Part shown: positions 52,501 to 60,654 of the stretch, one piece after another
Position numbering within the stretch: the first letter of the stretch is position 1
How the letters are laid out: each line of letters begins with the position of its first letter
From: Nemertoderma westbladi
Lineage: Eukaryota; Xenacoelomorpha; Nemertodermatida; Nemertodermatidae
Length of the DNA stretch: 61,137 bases
Assembly: GCA_032718475.1 (NCBI GenBank)
Contig: JAUCBJ010001781.1
Coordinates: forward strand, 1-61,137
Direction: 5' to 3'
Notes under the pieces: generated by a model
Databases searched by the model: none
What the model saw: the letters and a program-made list of their open reading frames with translations, nothing else
Told to the model about the DNA's origin: nothing
Position numbers and translations under genes: made by a program

Positions 52501-55500
52501 CGTGAGTACCATCCCCCTATTATCGGGTAACGGTATCTTCGGTAGTTTCCATACCATTCCTATAGTATACCGCCCCTCATCACACGTCATCGATTCCTCC
52601 ACACTTTGTAGAGCCTGCTTGTCTTCTACCGAGGTCCCGACCCCGGTCTCTTTCAGTCCCTCAAAGTCTTGTCTGAGCAGTCTTTTAAGCTGCTCCTCTG
52701 CTCCCTCATCACCCATTTCTTGCATTGTTCCCGCGAACATGCATCCTGATGTCTCCGACATCCTAAATGGTATCTTACTCTTTATTGGACCACTCAGCGT
52801 CCACCCGAATGGTGTTAATATGGCCACCGGGTCGCTCTGCTTGTCTTCGCCGAAGACCGTTTGCATTCTTTCGTGGGCCGTCGGGCAGTCCATTCCTACT
52901 ATGATGGATACCTTCCTAACGTCCACGTCTGGGATCGAGAAGTCAATGTTGTCCAGGAATTTGTATTGCTCGACCTCGATGTTGGTTGGCCGCCTGGCAT
53001 TGATGTTAATTGACTCTATTACTTGGATGGGGTCGATGGTTGCCCCATAATCGCATCCTGGTGCCACTGCTGCAATTGCGCACCGTCCTGTCCTCATCTC
53101 TAGGATCTCGTCTTTGCTAGAGATGGTTGTCACCGCCATCCTGCTTGGTCTCGTTCTCAACCCTATTTCTTCGGCTACCCATTCCTCAACTAATGTGAAG
53201 GCAGCTCCACTATCAACCAGCATTAGTGTTGTTACTGATCGATTGCCTTCCCCGATCACTCGTACTGGTACTACTCCAAGTAGCACTGTGCCTCTCTTCT
53301 TCGCCCCTACCGTGCTCGTTGCCATCGTTTGGCCTCTCCTTTGGCCAAACTTGACCGGCTTCTCTTGGCATTCCCTGGCCTTGTGTCCACTCTTCACACA
53401 TCGCGAGCAGATTTTATTGCTCGACGCGTAATCTATCTGGTCTTGCCTCGGTAGCGCCTGCCAGTACCTGCAGTTCATGGTTTTATGAAGCGCATTTGCG
53501 TGTAACTGGCATTTGCTCTTTGGGTCGTAGCCCTCTTTATACAATGCGTTGCGTATCGCAGTTATATTTGTACCAAAGTCCCTACTATTCTTATTGACTG
53601 GATTTGGCCTACTGGACGTACTGGGGTTATGTTTATTCATGTTGTTATTGTTCCCCTGTCCGTCCCTTGATGTTGTCTTATCTTCGTTTGTCTGTGGACT
53701 TGCAGTCCCCTGCGTCGCTGCATATGGCAATGATTGCCTGAGTCTCGGTAACGCGTTCGATGTGTTGTGCTCTGGTTTTGGTCTATGGTAGTCTGTCTTT
53801 GGTCCCTTTCCCAGGCTGTCTTCACTATAGACTGGGTCCGTTATTAGTTCGGCCTCGTAGTTTAAGAAGTTTGACATTTCTTCTAAACCCGGTTCCGCAC
53901 CCTTCTTGTCTCGAGTGGAGAAAGCGATCTTCCTCCATTTGTTGCGCAGCCAGCTCGGTAGTGCCTGCGCTATCGTGGTGATGTTATTGGACGCGTTGAG
54001 CTCGTATGGCGCGTCTAACGTTTTCAGCACGATCAGCGCCTTCTCGACTTTGTTAGCAAACGTCTTAATGCTAACGGGGTTATCCTGTAGGCCACCCGAT
54101 GTTATGCCTCTCAGCGTCTGCCTGATGATCTTGGCCGGGTGCCCGTATTCCCTATCCAGTGCCCGCCATGCTGTCGTGAAGCCGCCCTCTATTCCCTGAT
54201 ATTGCCTCATGATGTCGTATGCTGGGCCTCCCGTGTACACTTGTAGATACTTTAGGCACTCCGCCTGCGTCAAGTTTTTTGTTAGTATTTCGTTACTATA
54301 CATTCGCCGAAACTGTAAATATTCTTCCGGCCTGCTCCCATCGAACTTGAATGGTTCCACGGGTGGTAATTCGATCCTCGTTTTCAACGCATCGATCAAC
54401 GTGGCCATCCCCATTGCCTGCGCTTCCAATGGATTCGATGGGCGCTGCATAGTTTCCCCTGTCTGGTGCGGTTCGTCCGTCCTATTTCTTGATCTTCTCT
54501 GACTCGGATATGTCATCGGGGGTAGCGGCCCCCTCCATATGTCTGTATCACACGACCTGTTTTCATCCAGGGGTCTCGTTGTTCTTGTTCCTATCGGGGT
54601 ATATTGTTGATGTTGTGATGGGGGAATGTCACCCTGTCCCCCCCCCCCCACCGGTATGTCTGGTACTGGGGTTGATGTTAATATGTTGGGGCCCATACAC
54701 CTATCCGCAATAATCCCCCCCTCCCCTGGGTATATGTTATGTCCCTGCATGCTGTAGTCATACTGCTGTGCTGGTACCGGTATAGGCCTATCAGCTTCTG
54801 GCCTACTCGCCGGTATGTATTCCGCGACTTCCGGGTTTAATCCCGTTGTCCGCGCTATCCTATCGCTAACATTGCCTCTCTCAGTATGGCCTACGGTATG
54901 TGCAGTAAGACCTACAGTACGCCCTACAGTCTGCATGTGTTGCTCGGGATCGAAGTTTATTCTTCTCGAATAATCCTCCCCGCGGCTACCGTATTCTCGA
55001 CCGGTAGGTATATTCCGTCGGAAAGTTTCTCTTCGACCCCCCTCTCCACTGTTTTCATCTTCGTACTGGTACATCGTGTACCCCTCTCTCGGCGTGTAAT
55101 GCGCCTCACCGGATCGCATCCCTCCGGGGCGATGGCAATCTCCCGGAGTCCGACCCCACTGACTCTCCGTTCTCATCTCGACTACCGACGGCTCGCTGTC
55201 CGTCCTCACTCTTCTATCGTTTGCGGCGATACTTCTACTACTGTCTTCCTTTCTTCTCGTATCAGTGGAATATTCCCGCTCGCGAGATCTCTCGTCGACC
55301 TCCCGGTTAAACCCCACTGTTCTTCTTTCCTCCTCTGATCGGGCTCGACCCTTCGTCCGCCCTCCCGCGACGTCAACCTGTCTTTCTCTGCTCGGTCGGA
55401 CGTCGCTGGGGATACTCGCAATTCCCCTATTACTTTCCGTCGCCGGTTGTTGCGGTTTACCTATTTTGGCCCTCGCATTATCCGCTGACGGCTGTGGGAC

Positions 55501-56016
55501 ACTCTCTGCCCCCCCCTTCTCGCCGCTAACTCTCTGTTGTGGGGCCCTCGTAGCCCCCCCCCACTCGCTACATCTAACTTCGCTACCTCTTTCCCCGCTA
55601 TTATATACCTCTCTAGTCGACACATCAACCCTACTACAGTCGGGTCTATTCACCCCCGCCTCTCCCTCTGCTATTGCATGGCCTACCAGACTCTCTACTC
55701 CCTGCCTACCAACCACGTGGCCTACCAGGCCCTCTGCTCCCTGTCTACTAACTACGTGGCCTACCAGGCCCTCTGCTCCCTCTCTACTAACTACGTGGCC
55801 TACCAGGCCCTCTGCTTCCTGTCTACTAACTACGTGGCCTACCAGGCCCTCTGCTCCCTCTCTACTAACTACGTGGCCTACCAGGCCCTCTGCTTCCTGT
55901 CTACTAACTACGTGGCCTACCAGGCCCTCTGCTCCCTCTCTACTAACTACGTGGCCCACCAGGCCCCCTTCCGCCTGGCTATGTAGGCCCGACGCACTTA
56001 CATCAATAGCACCCAC
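49585..56016 (-). CDS. LTR element ORF2: Gag, protease, RT, RNase H, integrase (BEL/Pao type)
   Basis: 2143 codons, open from the frameshift region; the frame has no ATG in about its first 280 codons. Residues ~12-115 are 13-residue GLVGHVVSR repeats. Then: a low-complexity Arg/Ser-rich region, Gag of the DUF1759 type (~550-740, FKFDGSRPEEYLQF), a CCHC knuckle (CSRCVKSGHKAREC, ~868-881), an aspartic protease (VDSGAA, Asp ~935), RT with YVDD at ~1355-1358, RNase H (MFSDAS ~1541), and an integrase with an HHCC region (~1870-1905) and D,D,E at VDMFGP (~1938), YSDNGTNF (~2000) and CVERL (~2050). Protein order and motifs are those of BEL/Pao elements. The usual C-terminal extension after integrase stops at WKVAKAISAE, where the repeat array begins, so the end may be truncated. 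Confidence 0.92.
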   Translation of the reverse strand: MGAIDVSASGLHSQAEGGLVGHVVSREGAEGLVGHVVSRQEAEGLVGHVVSREGAEGLVGHVVSRQEAEGLVGHVVSREGAEGLVGHVVSRQGAEGLVGHVVGRQGVESLVGHAIAEGEAGVNRPDCSRVDVSTREVYNSGERGSEVRCSEWGGATRAPQQRVSGEKGGAESVPQPSADNARAKIGKPQQPATESNRGIASIPSDVRPSRERQVDVAGGRTKGRARSEEERRTVGFNREVDERSREREYSTDTRRKEDSSRSIAANDRRVRTDSEPSVVEMRTESQWGRTPGDCHRPGGMRSGEAHYTPREGYTMYQYEDENSGEGGRRETFRRNIPTGREYGSRGEDYSRRINFDPEQHMQTVGRTVGLTAHTVGHTERGNVSDRIARTTGLNPEVAEYIPASRPEADRPIPVPAQQYDYSMQGHNIYPGEGGIIADRCMGPNILTSTPVPDIPVGGGGQGDIPPSQHQQYTPIGTRTTRPLDENRSCDTDIWRGPLPPMTYPSQRRSRNRTDEPHQTGETMQRPSNPLEAQAMGMATLIDALKTRIELPPVEPFKFDGSRPEEYLQFRRMYSNEILTKNLTQAECLKYLQVYTGGPAYDIMRQYQGIEGGFTTAWRALDREYGHPAKIIRQTLRGITSGGLQDNPVSIKTFANKVEKALIVLKTLDAPYELNASNNITTIAQALPSWLRNKWRKIAFSTRDKKGAEPGLEEMSNFLNYEAELITDPVYSEDSLGKGPKTDYHRPKPEHNTSNALPRLRQSLPYAATQGTASPQTNEDKTTSRDGQGNNNNMNKHNPSTSSRPNPVNKNSRDFGTNITAIRNALYKEGYDPKSKCQLHANALHKTMNCRYWQALPRQDQIDYASSNKICSRCVKSGHKARECQEKPVKFGQRRGQTMATSTVGAKKRGTVLLGVVPVRVIGEGNRSVTTLMLVDSGAAFTLVEEWVAEEIGLRTRPSRMAVTTISSKDEILEMRTGRCAIAAVAPGCDYGATIDPIQVIESININARRPTNIEVEQYKFLDNIDFSIPDVDVRKVSIIVGMDCPTAHERMQTVFGEDKQSDPVAILTPFGWTLSGPIKSKIPFRMSETSGCMFAGTMQEMGDEGAEEQLKRLLRQDFEGLKETGVGTSVEDKQALQSVEESMTCDEGRYTIGMVWKLPKIPLPDNRGMVLTRLRKLKQTLQRSPEKNEYIHKTIKKYVEKGWAVELPVDEPNTDRTYYLPLHVALDPKKGKLRMVVDASAKTDGKCLNDYLLEGPNIYNSGIEVLLRFRNGKHAFTCDIEGMFNQVRVTEEDSDSQRFLWYNGEEEPPIIPAYKMVVQNMGAKSSSFTTTMAVRDTVKGKEDRYSSRAVDMIRRGFYVDDGMESGNTVEEILETGREVRDILKGSGFNLTKFQSSSEEFIKEIEDKKPESTMDNPTTAKGQDMAIKRTESQQKALGIVWDRKTDELKYQLSQEGADTHTKRGYVSYIARIYDPLGLASPLLVTGKQILKRVYKLKDEWDVEVPEDIKKQWSKWTGDLERMGTYNMPRVYFPDGNMTNLDLHMFSDASLEAYGAALYLVQREGPHKPRLAFSKAKSTPPDSASVPKLELTAARLGVRATAYLVDTIPNIVETHYWTDSMVVLGWLHNEKTRYPIFVANRVDEIRASTELERWHYCPTDENPADLLSRGVERHTFLKKEVLWQHGPQFLSDREAWPPMRKVDPGSEVVSEGEEGDSEGEEIYSQMVREIRDVQPGRELCDNPTDKLLSYSSSWYKTKKLVAYWRAFGNFLAGVGKDKKTRTTIDLEGAAKAVIRYEQRKNYGDEVERVGNQQHLRRDSELITLSPQLNDDGILVMNSRVGYNNSIVVPPKPIIIPTGSPIVHQIIWDSHKSILHGGTNRTLTEIRRTYWVKQLRKKVKAVVGQCQTCRRAKKERAVQEMAPLPASRVRQHDPPFTHCGVDMFGPIKIKVMRHTEKRYGIIFVCNNTRAVGIELAQDATASAFINALERFRDRKGGTIAVIYSDNGTNFVGAESEMAEALDILEGEEVRAAMRRRQVKWERRTPYAPHTLGCVERLVGSSKRLMTKLMNTHMVTEDVLRTVLAKCEGIINSRPLYPENDDPESLDVLTPSHFLMERPATIDMRGVDPDDIHSRQSWKVAKAISAE
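55690..55985 (-). repeat. 39-bp in-frame minisatellite at the start of ORF2
   Basis: Seven to eight units encode the 13-residue repeat GLVGHVVSRxxAE. It starts about 35 bases downstream of the slippery site. Confidence 0.92.
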
Positions 56017-57650
56017 ATTTTTTTTCCTGCAATAAAGGTTTGATTAGTGTTATCCCATACGGTACTATTAATATCAACAACGTCTACTGTACCATTATTA
56101 TTACCCCCCCCGCCCGTACGGTCGCACCAGTTTTGGGTCTGTCGTGCGGTCCCTGTCAGTGGAGTATTAATAAATATATCTACGGCCCTCGGCTCCTCAA
56201 AAATACTCGAGCCGGCCCCGGTTTCAGACGGCGTCGCTCGCACGTATTCCAACTCGTGCTGCCCTCTAATCATATCTCCCGCAAACTCACTCTGCCGTTT
56301 CTCTAATTCCTTGCGCTCTTTTTCACTCTCTGCCATTCTCCCCTCACGCTCCTGGACGTCCTTGATGGCCGACTCTGCGGCACTCTTAATGCTCTCTCTT
56401 CGTCTCACTTCGCGCTCCTTGCGTTCCTTTTCCCTTTTCGCTTCATACTCCTTGCGTTCCCTTTCCTCCCTTGCCTCACGCTCCTTGCGTTCTTTTTCCT
56501 CCCTTGCCTCACGCTCCTTGCGTTCCGCCTCACGCTCCTTGCGTTCCCTTTCCTCCCTTGCCTCACGCTCCTTGCGTTCCGCCTCACGCTCCTTGCGTTC
56601 CCTTTCCTCCCTTGCCTCACGCTCCTTACGTTCCCTTTCCTCTCTCGCTTCACGCTCCCTACACTCCCTTTCCTCTATCTCATCATACTCCCTTAGGCTT
56701 TTCAAAGCCCTTTCGGCCCTCTCTCCGGTTTCCCTAAGCAATACCGTTTCCCTCTCTAACCGCACTCTTCCCTCCTCTAGCCGTTCCTTCATTTCTCTCT
56801 GACCTTGCTCTGCCATGCTGAGACGGTATGCGGCTCCTATTTTCCTCACCGCTCTTTCTTTCGCGGAGGATGTAACAGACTTATCGGTTACGACGGACTT
56901 CCCCCGCCTTCCCGACCTACTAACTTTCCCCGGCCTCCCGGAGCTTTCTCCGACCGACGAGGCCGAATCCTCGGGGTTAACCTCGGATTCGCCCCCTTCG
57001 AGTCCCCTCCAACCCACTGGTTTTACTCCCCGGGCATCGACCAAGTATGGCCCTATGTACACTGGCGCTACACTAGGTTCCATACTCCCACACTCCCATA
57101 GTTCAAACAGTTCGCCGGCTATCCTTTCTGCTCTCTCCCCGGCCAGTTCTCTCTGCCCAAAACGTATTAGGTAATTTAAGTGTCTATCCGACTCACCTAG
57201 TCGCTTTCTCAGTCTCACCTCGTCTACCTTCGCCCCTTCCTTCTTGGCGTCGTTTATCAGCTTCCGGGTCGCGTTGTAGGCCCGTCGAAGTCGCTCAGAA
57301 ACCCCGACGTCCTCGTCGCCGACCTCTCCTCCGTCCCTCCGGGTTCGACGTCGCACCGTCGGCCCCACCGTCGCCGTTTCGGTGGGCCGCTCGTCGCCCT
57401 CGGCCGGTAGCTGGCCGGCGACATCGGCGCGCCGTTCTCCCTCTCGTGTCGACTCGTCTCCATCTCCCTCCATCTCGCTCTCTTTCTCTCTTGGCTCGAC
57501 TTCGGGTTCCAGGCCCTCCTCGTCCTGGACTTCCGGTTCGCCCGTTATCGATGGCTCCGGCGTCGTGGGCCTGTATCGCTTGGTCGCGGCCTCGCGGATC
57601 GTTTGATCTTCGTCCGGGGTCCGCGTCGGTGTCTCGCCCGATTCACTCAT
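55998..57650 (-). CDS. LTR element ORF1: charged coiled-coil protein
   Basis: 550 codons from the ATG at 57650 (an in-frame TTG at 57680 precedes it). Residues 1-110 are acidic and Pro/Glu/Thr-rich. Residues ~125-190 are helical (YNATRKLINDAKKEG, HLNYLIRFGQREL). Residues ~285-465 form a long coiled coil dominated by EREAREERERKE-type repeats, encoded by a 33/21-bp in-frame DNA repeat at 56400-56680. The C-terminus is Gly/Asn-rich and ends just past the slippery A run. There is no zinc knuckle and no similarity to a known Gag; the recognisable Gag is in ORF2. A structural or assembly role is a guess. Confidence 0.75.
   Translation of the reverse strand: MSESGETPTRTPDEDQTIREAATKRYRPTTPEPSITGEPEVQDEEGLEPEVEPREKESEMEGDGDESTREGERRADVAGQLPAEGDERPTETATVGPTVRRRTRRDGGEVGDEDVGVSERLRRAYNATRKLINDAKKEGAKVDEVRLRKRLGESDRHLNYLIRFGQRELAGERAERIAGELFELWECGSMEPSVAPVYIGPYLVDARGVKPVGWRGLEGGESEVNPEDSASSVGESSGRPGKVSRSGRRGKSVVTDKSVTSSAKERAVRKIGAAYRLSMAEQGQREMKERLEEGRVRLERETVLLRETGERAERALKSLREYDEIEERECREREAREERERKEREAREERERKEREAERKEREAREERERKEREAERKEREAREEKERKEREAREERERKEYEAKREKERKEREVRRRESIKSAAESAIKDVQEREGRMAESEKERKELEKRQSEFAGDMIRGQHELEYVRATPSETGAGSSIFEEPRAVDIFINTPLTGTARQTQNWCDRTGGGGNNNGTVDVVDINSTVWDNTNQTFIAGKKMWVLLM
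56018..56025 (-). promoter_or_regulatory. Candidate -1 ribosomal frameshift site between ORF1 and ORF2
   Basis: On the coding strand ORF1 reads GGA AAA AAA ATG, giving the canonical A_AAA_AAA heptamer. ORF2 is in the -1 frame and open through this point, with no early ATG. A perfect CCAGGC/GCCTGG hairpin (55959-55978) lies about 40 bases downstream, farther than usual for a stimulator. Confidence 0.75.
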
Positions 57651-57730
57651 CTCGTCTGCTCGGTGGAGTTCGACTAGCAAGCAGTGTAGTTCTCAGAGTT
57701 TAACTGGGGCGGCAGCTCGGATTTAGTTAC

Positions 57731-58270
57731 TGTGACGGGATCCAGGAGGGATCCCGATTTATCCGATGTGGTAATTTAGTCCACGCGTCCCCGCCGTGTA
57801 TAAGGGTGAAATAAAGTAACTGAGTTCTGAAGTTCGGTGTATAATAATAATAGGGCATAGGATATAGATATAGATATAATGTGTACAAGGCGGGATACGG
57901 TAACTAAAGTCCCGTGATCCCCTAACTAAACTAATTGACTCTACCCTACGCTAGCACTGCTGCACTGAGATAACTGAATCACTGATTAATAGGTTATTGG
58001 TTATATTGCACGGTGGCCTTACTGCTACTCAATCGATGCCATTCCCCCCTCTGATTGGTTAATACCCTTGTTGGCGCCCCGTGGAGTATTCCCGTTCACT
58101 CCACCTATTTCCTCTGGGTTAGGGGTTTGGCCCCTGACCCTCTATTGTGTGCTTCCTTCCCACTCTTATTGGGATGGCACGAGTTGGTTAATTGCCCAAT
58201 CTCGTGGCTCCCAATATTGCTTATCGGCTTACAACTTTATGGGGTGTTGGCGGGATTGAATAAGCTAACA
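57731..58270 (-). repeat. 5' LTR of the BEL/Pao-type element
   Basis: 540-bp direct copy of the LTR at 44711-45252. ORF1 starts about 80 bases inside it. Confidence 0.95.
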
Positions 58271-58542
58271 TCCTGCTTTGGTACACCAGATTTTGTATAG
58301 GAACTATATGACCCAAGGCAGTCGCCTATAGTTGGAAGCACATGAAATCCAAAGTTGTCATTTTATTGTATATATGTTATCTAAAACTTCGACAGTTAGT
58401 AAGTTCTCAGCAGAATAAAAACTTCAAACAGTTGGTTCAAGTTTGAATTATTAGCATTTAGCAGTCACTATGGCATATGCCTATATAATATATGCTGTAT
58501 AAATGTTAGTCCTGAAAAGTACTGTTTGGATTTTTGATTAAA
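58271..58542. other. Short flank between the LTR element and the next element
   Basis: AT-rich, no gene seen. Confidence 0.5.
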
Positions 58543-59052
58543 AGGGCAGCACACCGCTATCTATCGCGACTAGTGTCGCGAAGTGAAAAATACCAAATGT
58601 TTGGGTACCTGTATCTTCATTTCTATTAGTCATAGTGTACTGAAATTTTTTATACAGTTTTGGACAAAGTAGAGGAGGTTCGTTTGGTACTAGAATGAAT
58701 GTGTTTCAGGTTAATGATGAAGATTGATGACTTGCCAAAGAAATACAGAAAGTAGCATATTCAAACAAAGTTGACTTTTGAATCCTTAACTTTAGCCAAT
58801 GGAACCATTCTAGTACCACATTTGATATTACAAACTGTGGTGCTGCTCTGAAAATTTCAAGAAAAAAGCTCAAACAGAAGCCGAGATAAAGGAACATTGG
58901 TATTTGCTTTAATGCGGAAAGTATATTTTCCGTAAATCACATTTTAAATCAAATGATTGAAAGATTACACAGATCGGTACATAATCAGTCAGTGTTAAGA
59001 GTTAAAACTATCATAATATCAACATACAGTCATTATAAATATGAGGAAGATA

Positions 59053-59481
59053 TTAGAATGCTCCTGGACCATATTCATCACCAGAAGAGTCCTCATCTCT
59101 GGGTCTCTTCTTTGTTCGAATGCAAGCAGTTCTCTGAAAACTATCTCGATTGGCACGCTTGATCCGGAGATCATCAAGTTGTTGCAATCCATTCATAGAA
59201 TATTGTCCTGCATCTATTCCGAGTTTCTCTAGAACTTTGAATTTTGATATATTTCCAGAGTTAAAGCATGATATAGCATCATATGTCCCAAGCTCAAGTG
59301 TTTTATATCCAACAAATACCCGCTTGGGGTAACGAACCCAGATTGAGTTATTAACACTCTCATTACAATTTTGAGTTTGCCCATGTAAGCACTTACTCAA
59401 AAGATTCAAGTTTGATAGATCTCTGAAAATTTGTAATAGCTGAGTTATTGGCATTCGAATTTTGCATGTATTAGCTTGCAC
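59053..59481 (-). pseudogene. Transposase C-terminal fragment
   Basis: 142 codons with CLHGQTQNCNESVNNSIWVR, then KRVFVGYKTLELGTYDAI and SCFNSGN. This segment is typical of a large family of invertebrate DDE transposases (MULE- or Kolobok-like); I cannot fix the superfamily. The C-terminus is basic then acidic (KKRPRDEDSSGDE). The N-terminal catalytic part is missing, and the start lies within the arm of the inverted duplication at 59436-59702. Confidence 0.65.
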
Positions 59482-59702
59482 TGTAGGCCATTTATTCTAT
59501 TAAATTAATACACAATGTTCTAGAACATTTTGATTATGTATGAATATCCATATACTAGTATTATCGTGTTGGCATTGTATTGTTGCCAAGCTACTTATGA
59601 GATAAACAAAATGTTCTAGAACATTGTGTATTTATTAATAGAATAAATGGCCTGCAGTGGAAGCTAATACATGCAAAATTCGAATGCCAATAACTCAGCT
59701 AT
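59436..59702. repeat. Long hairpin with ~95-bp arms
   Basis: Left arm about 59436-59532 (AGCTGAGTTATTGGCATTCG ... AATGTTCTAGAACATTTTG). The right arm, about 59608-59702, is its inverse with few differences; the loop is ~75 bases. The left arm covers transposase coding sequence, so this is an inverted duplication within the element. Confidence 0.88.
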
Positions 59703-60654
59703 TTCCCAACCAAATTCAAATATTTTTACATATTATTTGGAATCCTTGCACGGTCAGCTTTTCACTAGTACCAACGAAGCACTAAATGTTTGAAGACTAA
59801 CTGCGGTGTAACTGGTGCAATATCGATGGAGACACCTTTTTCAAACGCTTGTAGCTAAAGAATGAAAGCGAAAATAAAAATTCTGGCTCACCCAGCAAGG
59901 AGGAGGGAGGTGAAACTAACTCTATTTCAAATTTCATGCAATCTCATTACGATTTGTGAAAAAATTCGGGGGGGGGGGGGGGGCAGGTATCTGAATAACG
60001 ACACTATATTCCAGGAAATGGTGTATACTAATATAGGCCTATAATTCACAAAATCAGAACTTCTGCCAGAAGGTACAAATGTATGAAGATGTATGTGTAT
60101 TTCAGATAGGCCTACTATCAGACTATAGGAGAGTACCTTAAAGCTTAAACCCTCAAAAAGTGTGTATGTGATATTGTGATAGCATCTTTAGGCCCTGTTT
60201 GTAAGCAGAATATAACATTGATTGATGACAGACACCTACATATAATATAATGTTTTATAAGATCTTCAGAGTCTTCAAAAAATATGTCAAGTAGCCAAGC
60301 GATTGAAACAACAGTAAAAATGTCACACATCAGACTGAAAATTTTACTAAAAATAACTGCAGAAGTAGAAGTTTGAAATTCCCTCCACTATATAAATTGA
60401 AGAAAATGTTGATTTGAAACTCATAATAACAGCATCTATAGATACTGTATTTGACAGATGTATTGTTCGCTAAAAAGTAACTCAAAGTCTCAAAAATCCA
60501 TCGGACATACACAAAAGCTAGGCAATTTTTACAATCTTCCTGTATTGATATGGACTCAAAATTTTAACACAGCGAAGACCATATGTGAATCACCAAAAAA
60601 CAATCAAAAACTCAATTTTCATTTTTTTTTATATTTTAGTGGTGTGCTGCCCAA

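Larger units (their letters stand above)
44711..58270 (-). mobile_element. 13.6-kb BEL/Pao-type LTR retrotransposon with three ORFs
   Basis: Two LTRs (44711-45252 and 57731-58270) in direct orientation flank three long minus-strand ORFs. On the coding strand LTRs begin TGTTAGC and end CGTCACA. A purine tract (TGGGGGGGAG) sits beside the 3' LTR at 45253-45262. The order is 5' LTR, ORF1 coiled-coil protein, ORF2 gag-protease-RT-RNase H-integrase, 66-bp repeat array, ORF3 exonuclease-like plus zinc knuckles, 3' LTR. All three ORFs are open and LTR identity is roughly 97%, so it is fairly young. Flanks do not match (GTATG versus TCCTG), so no target-site duplication is visible. I could not identify a tRNA primer site. 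Confidence 0.93.
58543..60654. mobile_element. 2.1-kb TIR DNA transposon remnant
   Basis: Left end GGGCAGCACACCGCTA (58543) is inverted at the right as AGTGGTGTGCTGCCC (to about 60654). Flanking bases are AAAA on both sides, which is weak as a duplication. It contains a transposase fragment and a long internal hairpin. The right part (59705-60640) is AT-rich with a 16-base G run near 59970. Confidence 0.7.

Noticed and set aside
45428-57703. Plus-strand ORFs across the LTR element
   Set aside because: They are shadows of the three minus-strand ORFs, with repeats (SLRSLS, HAPCV, TNHVAYQ) mirrored from coding repeats.
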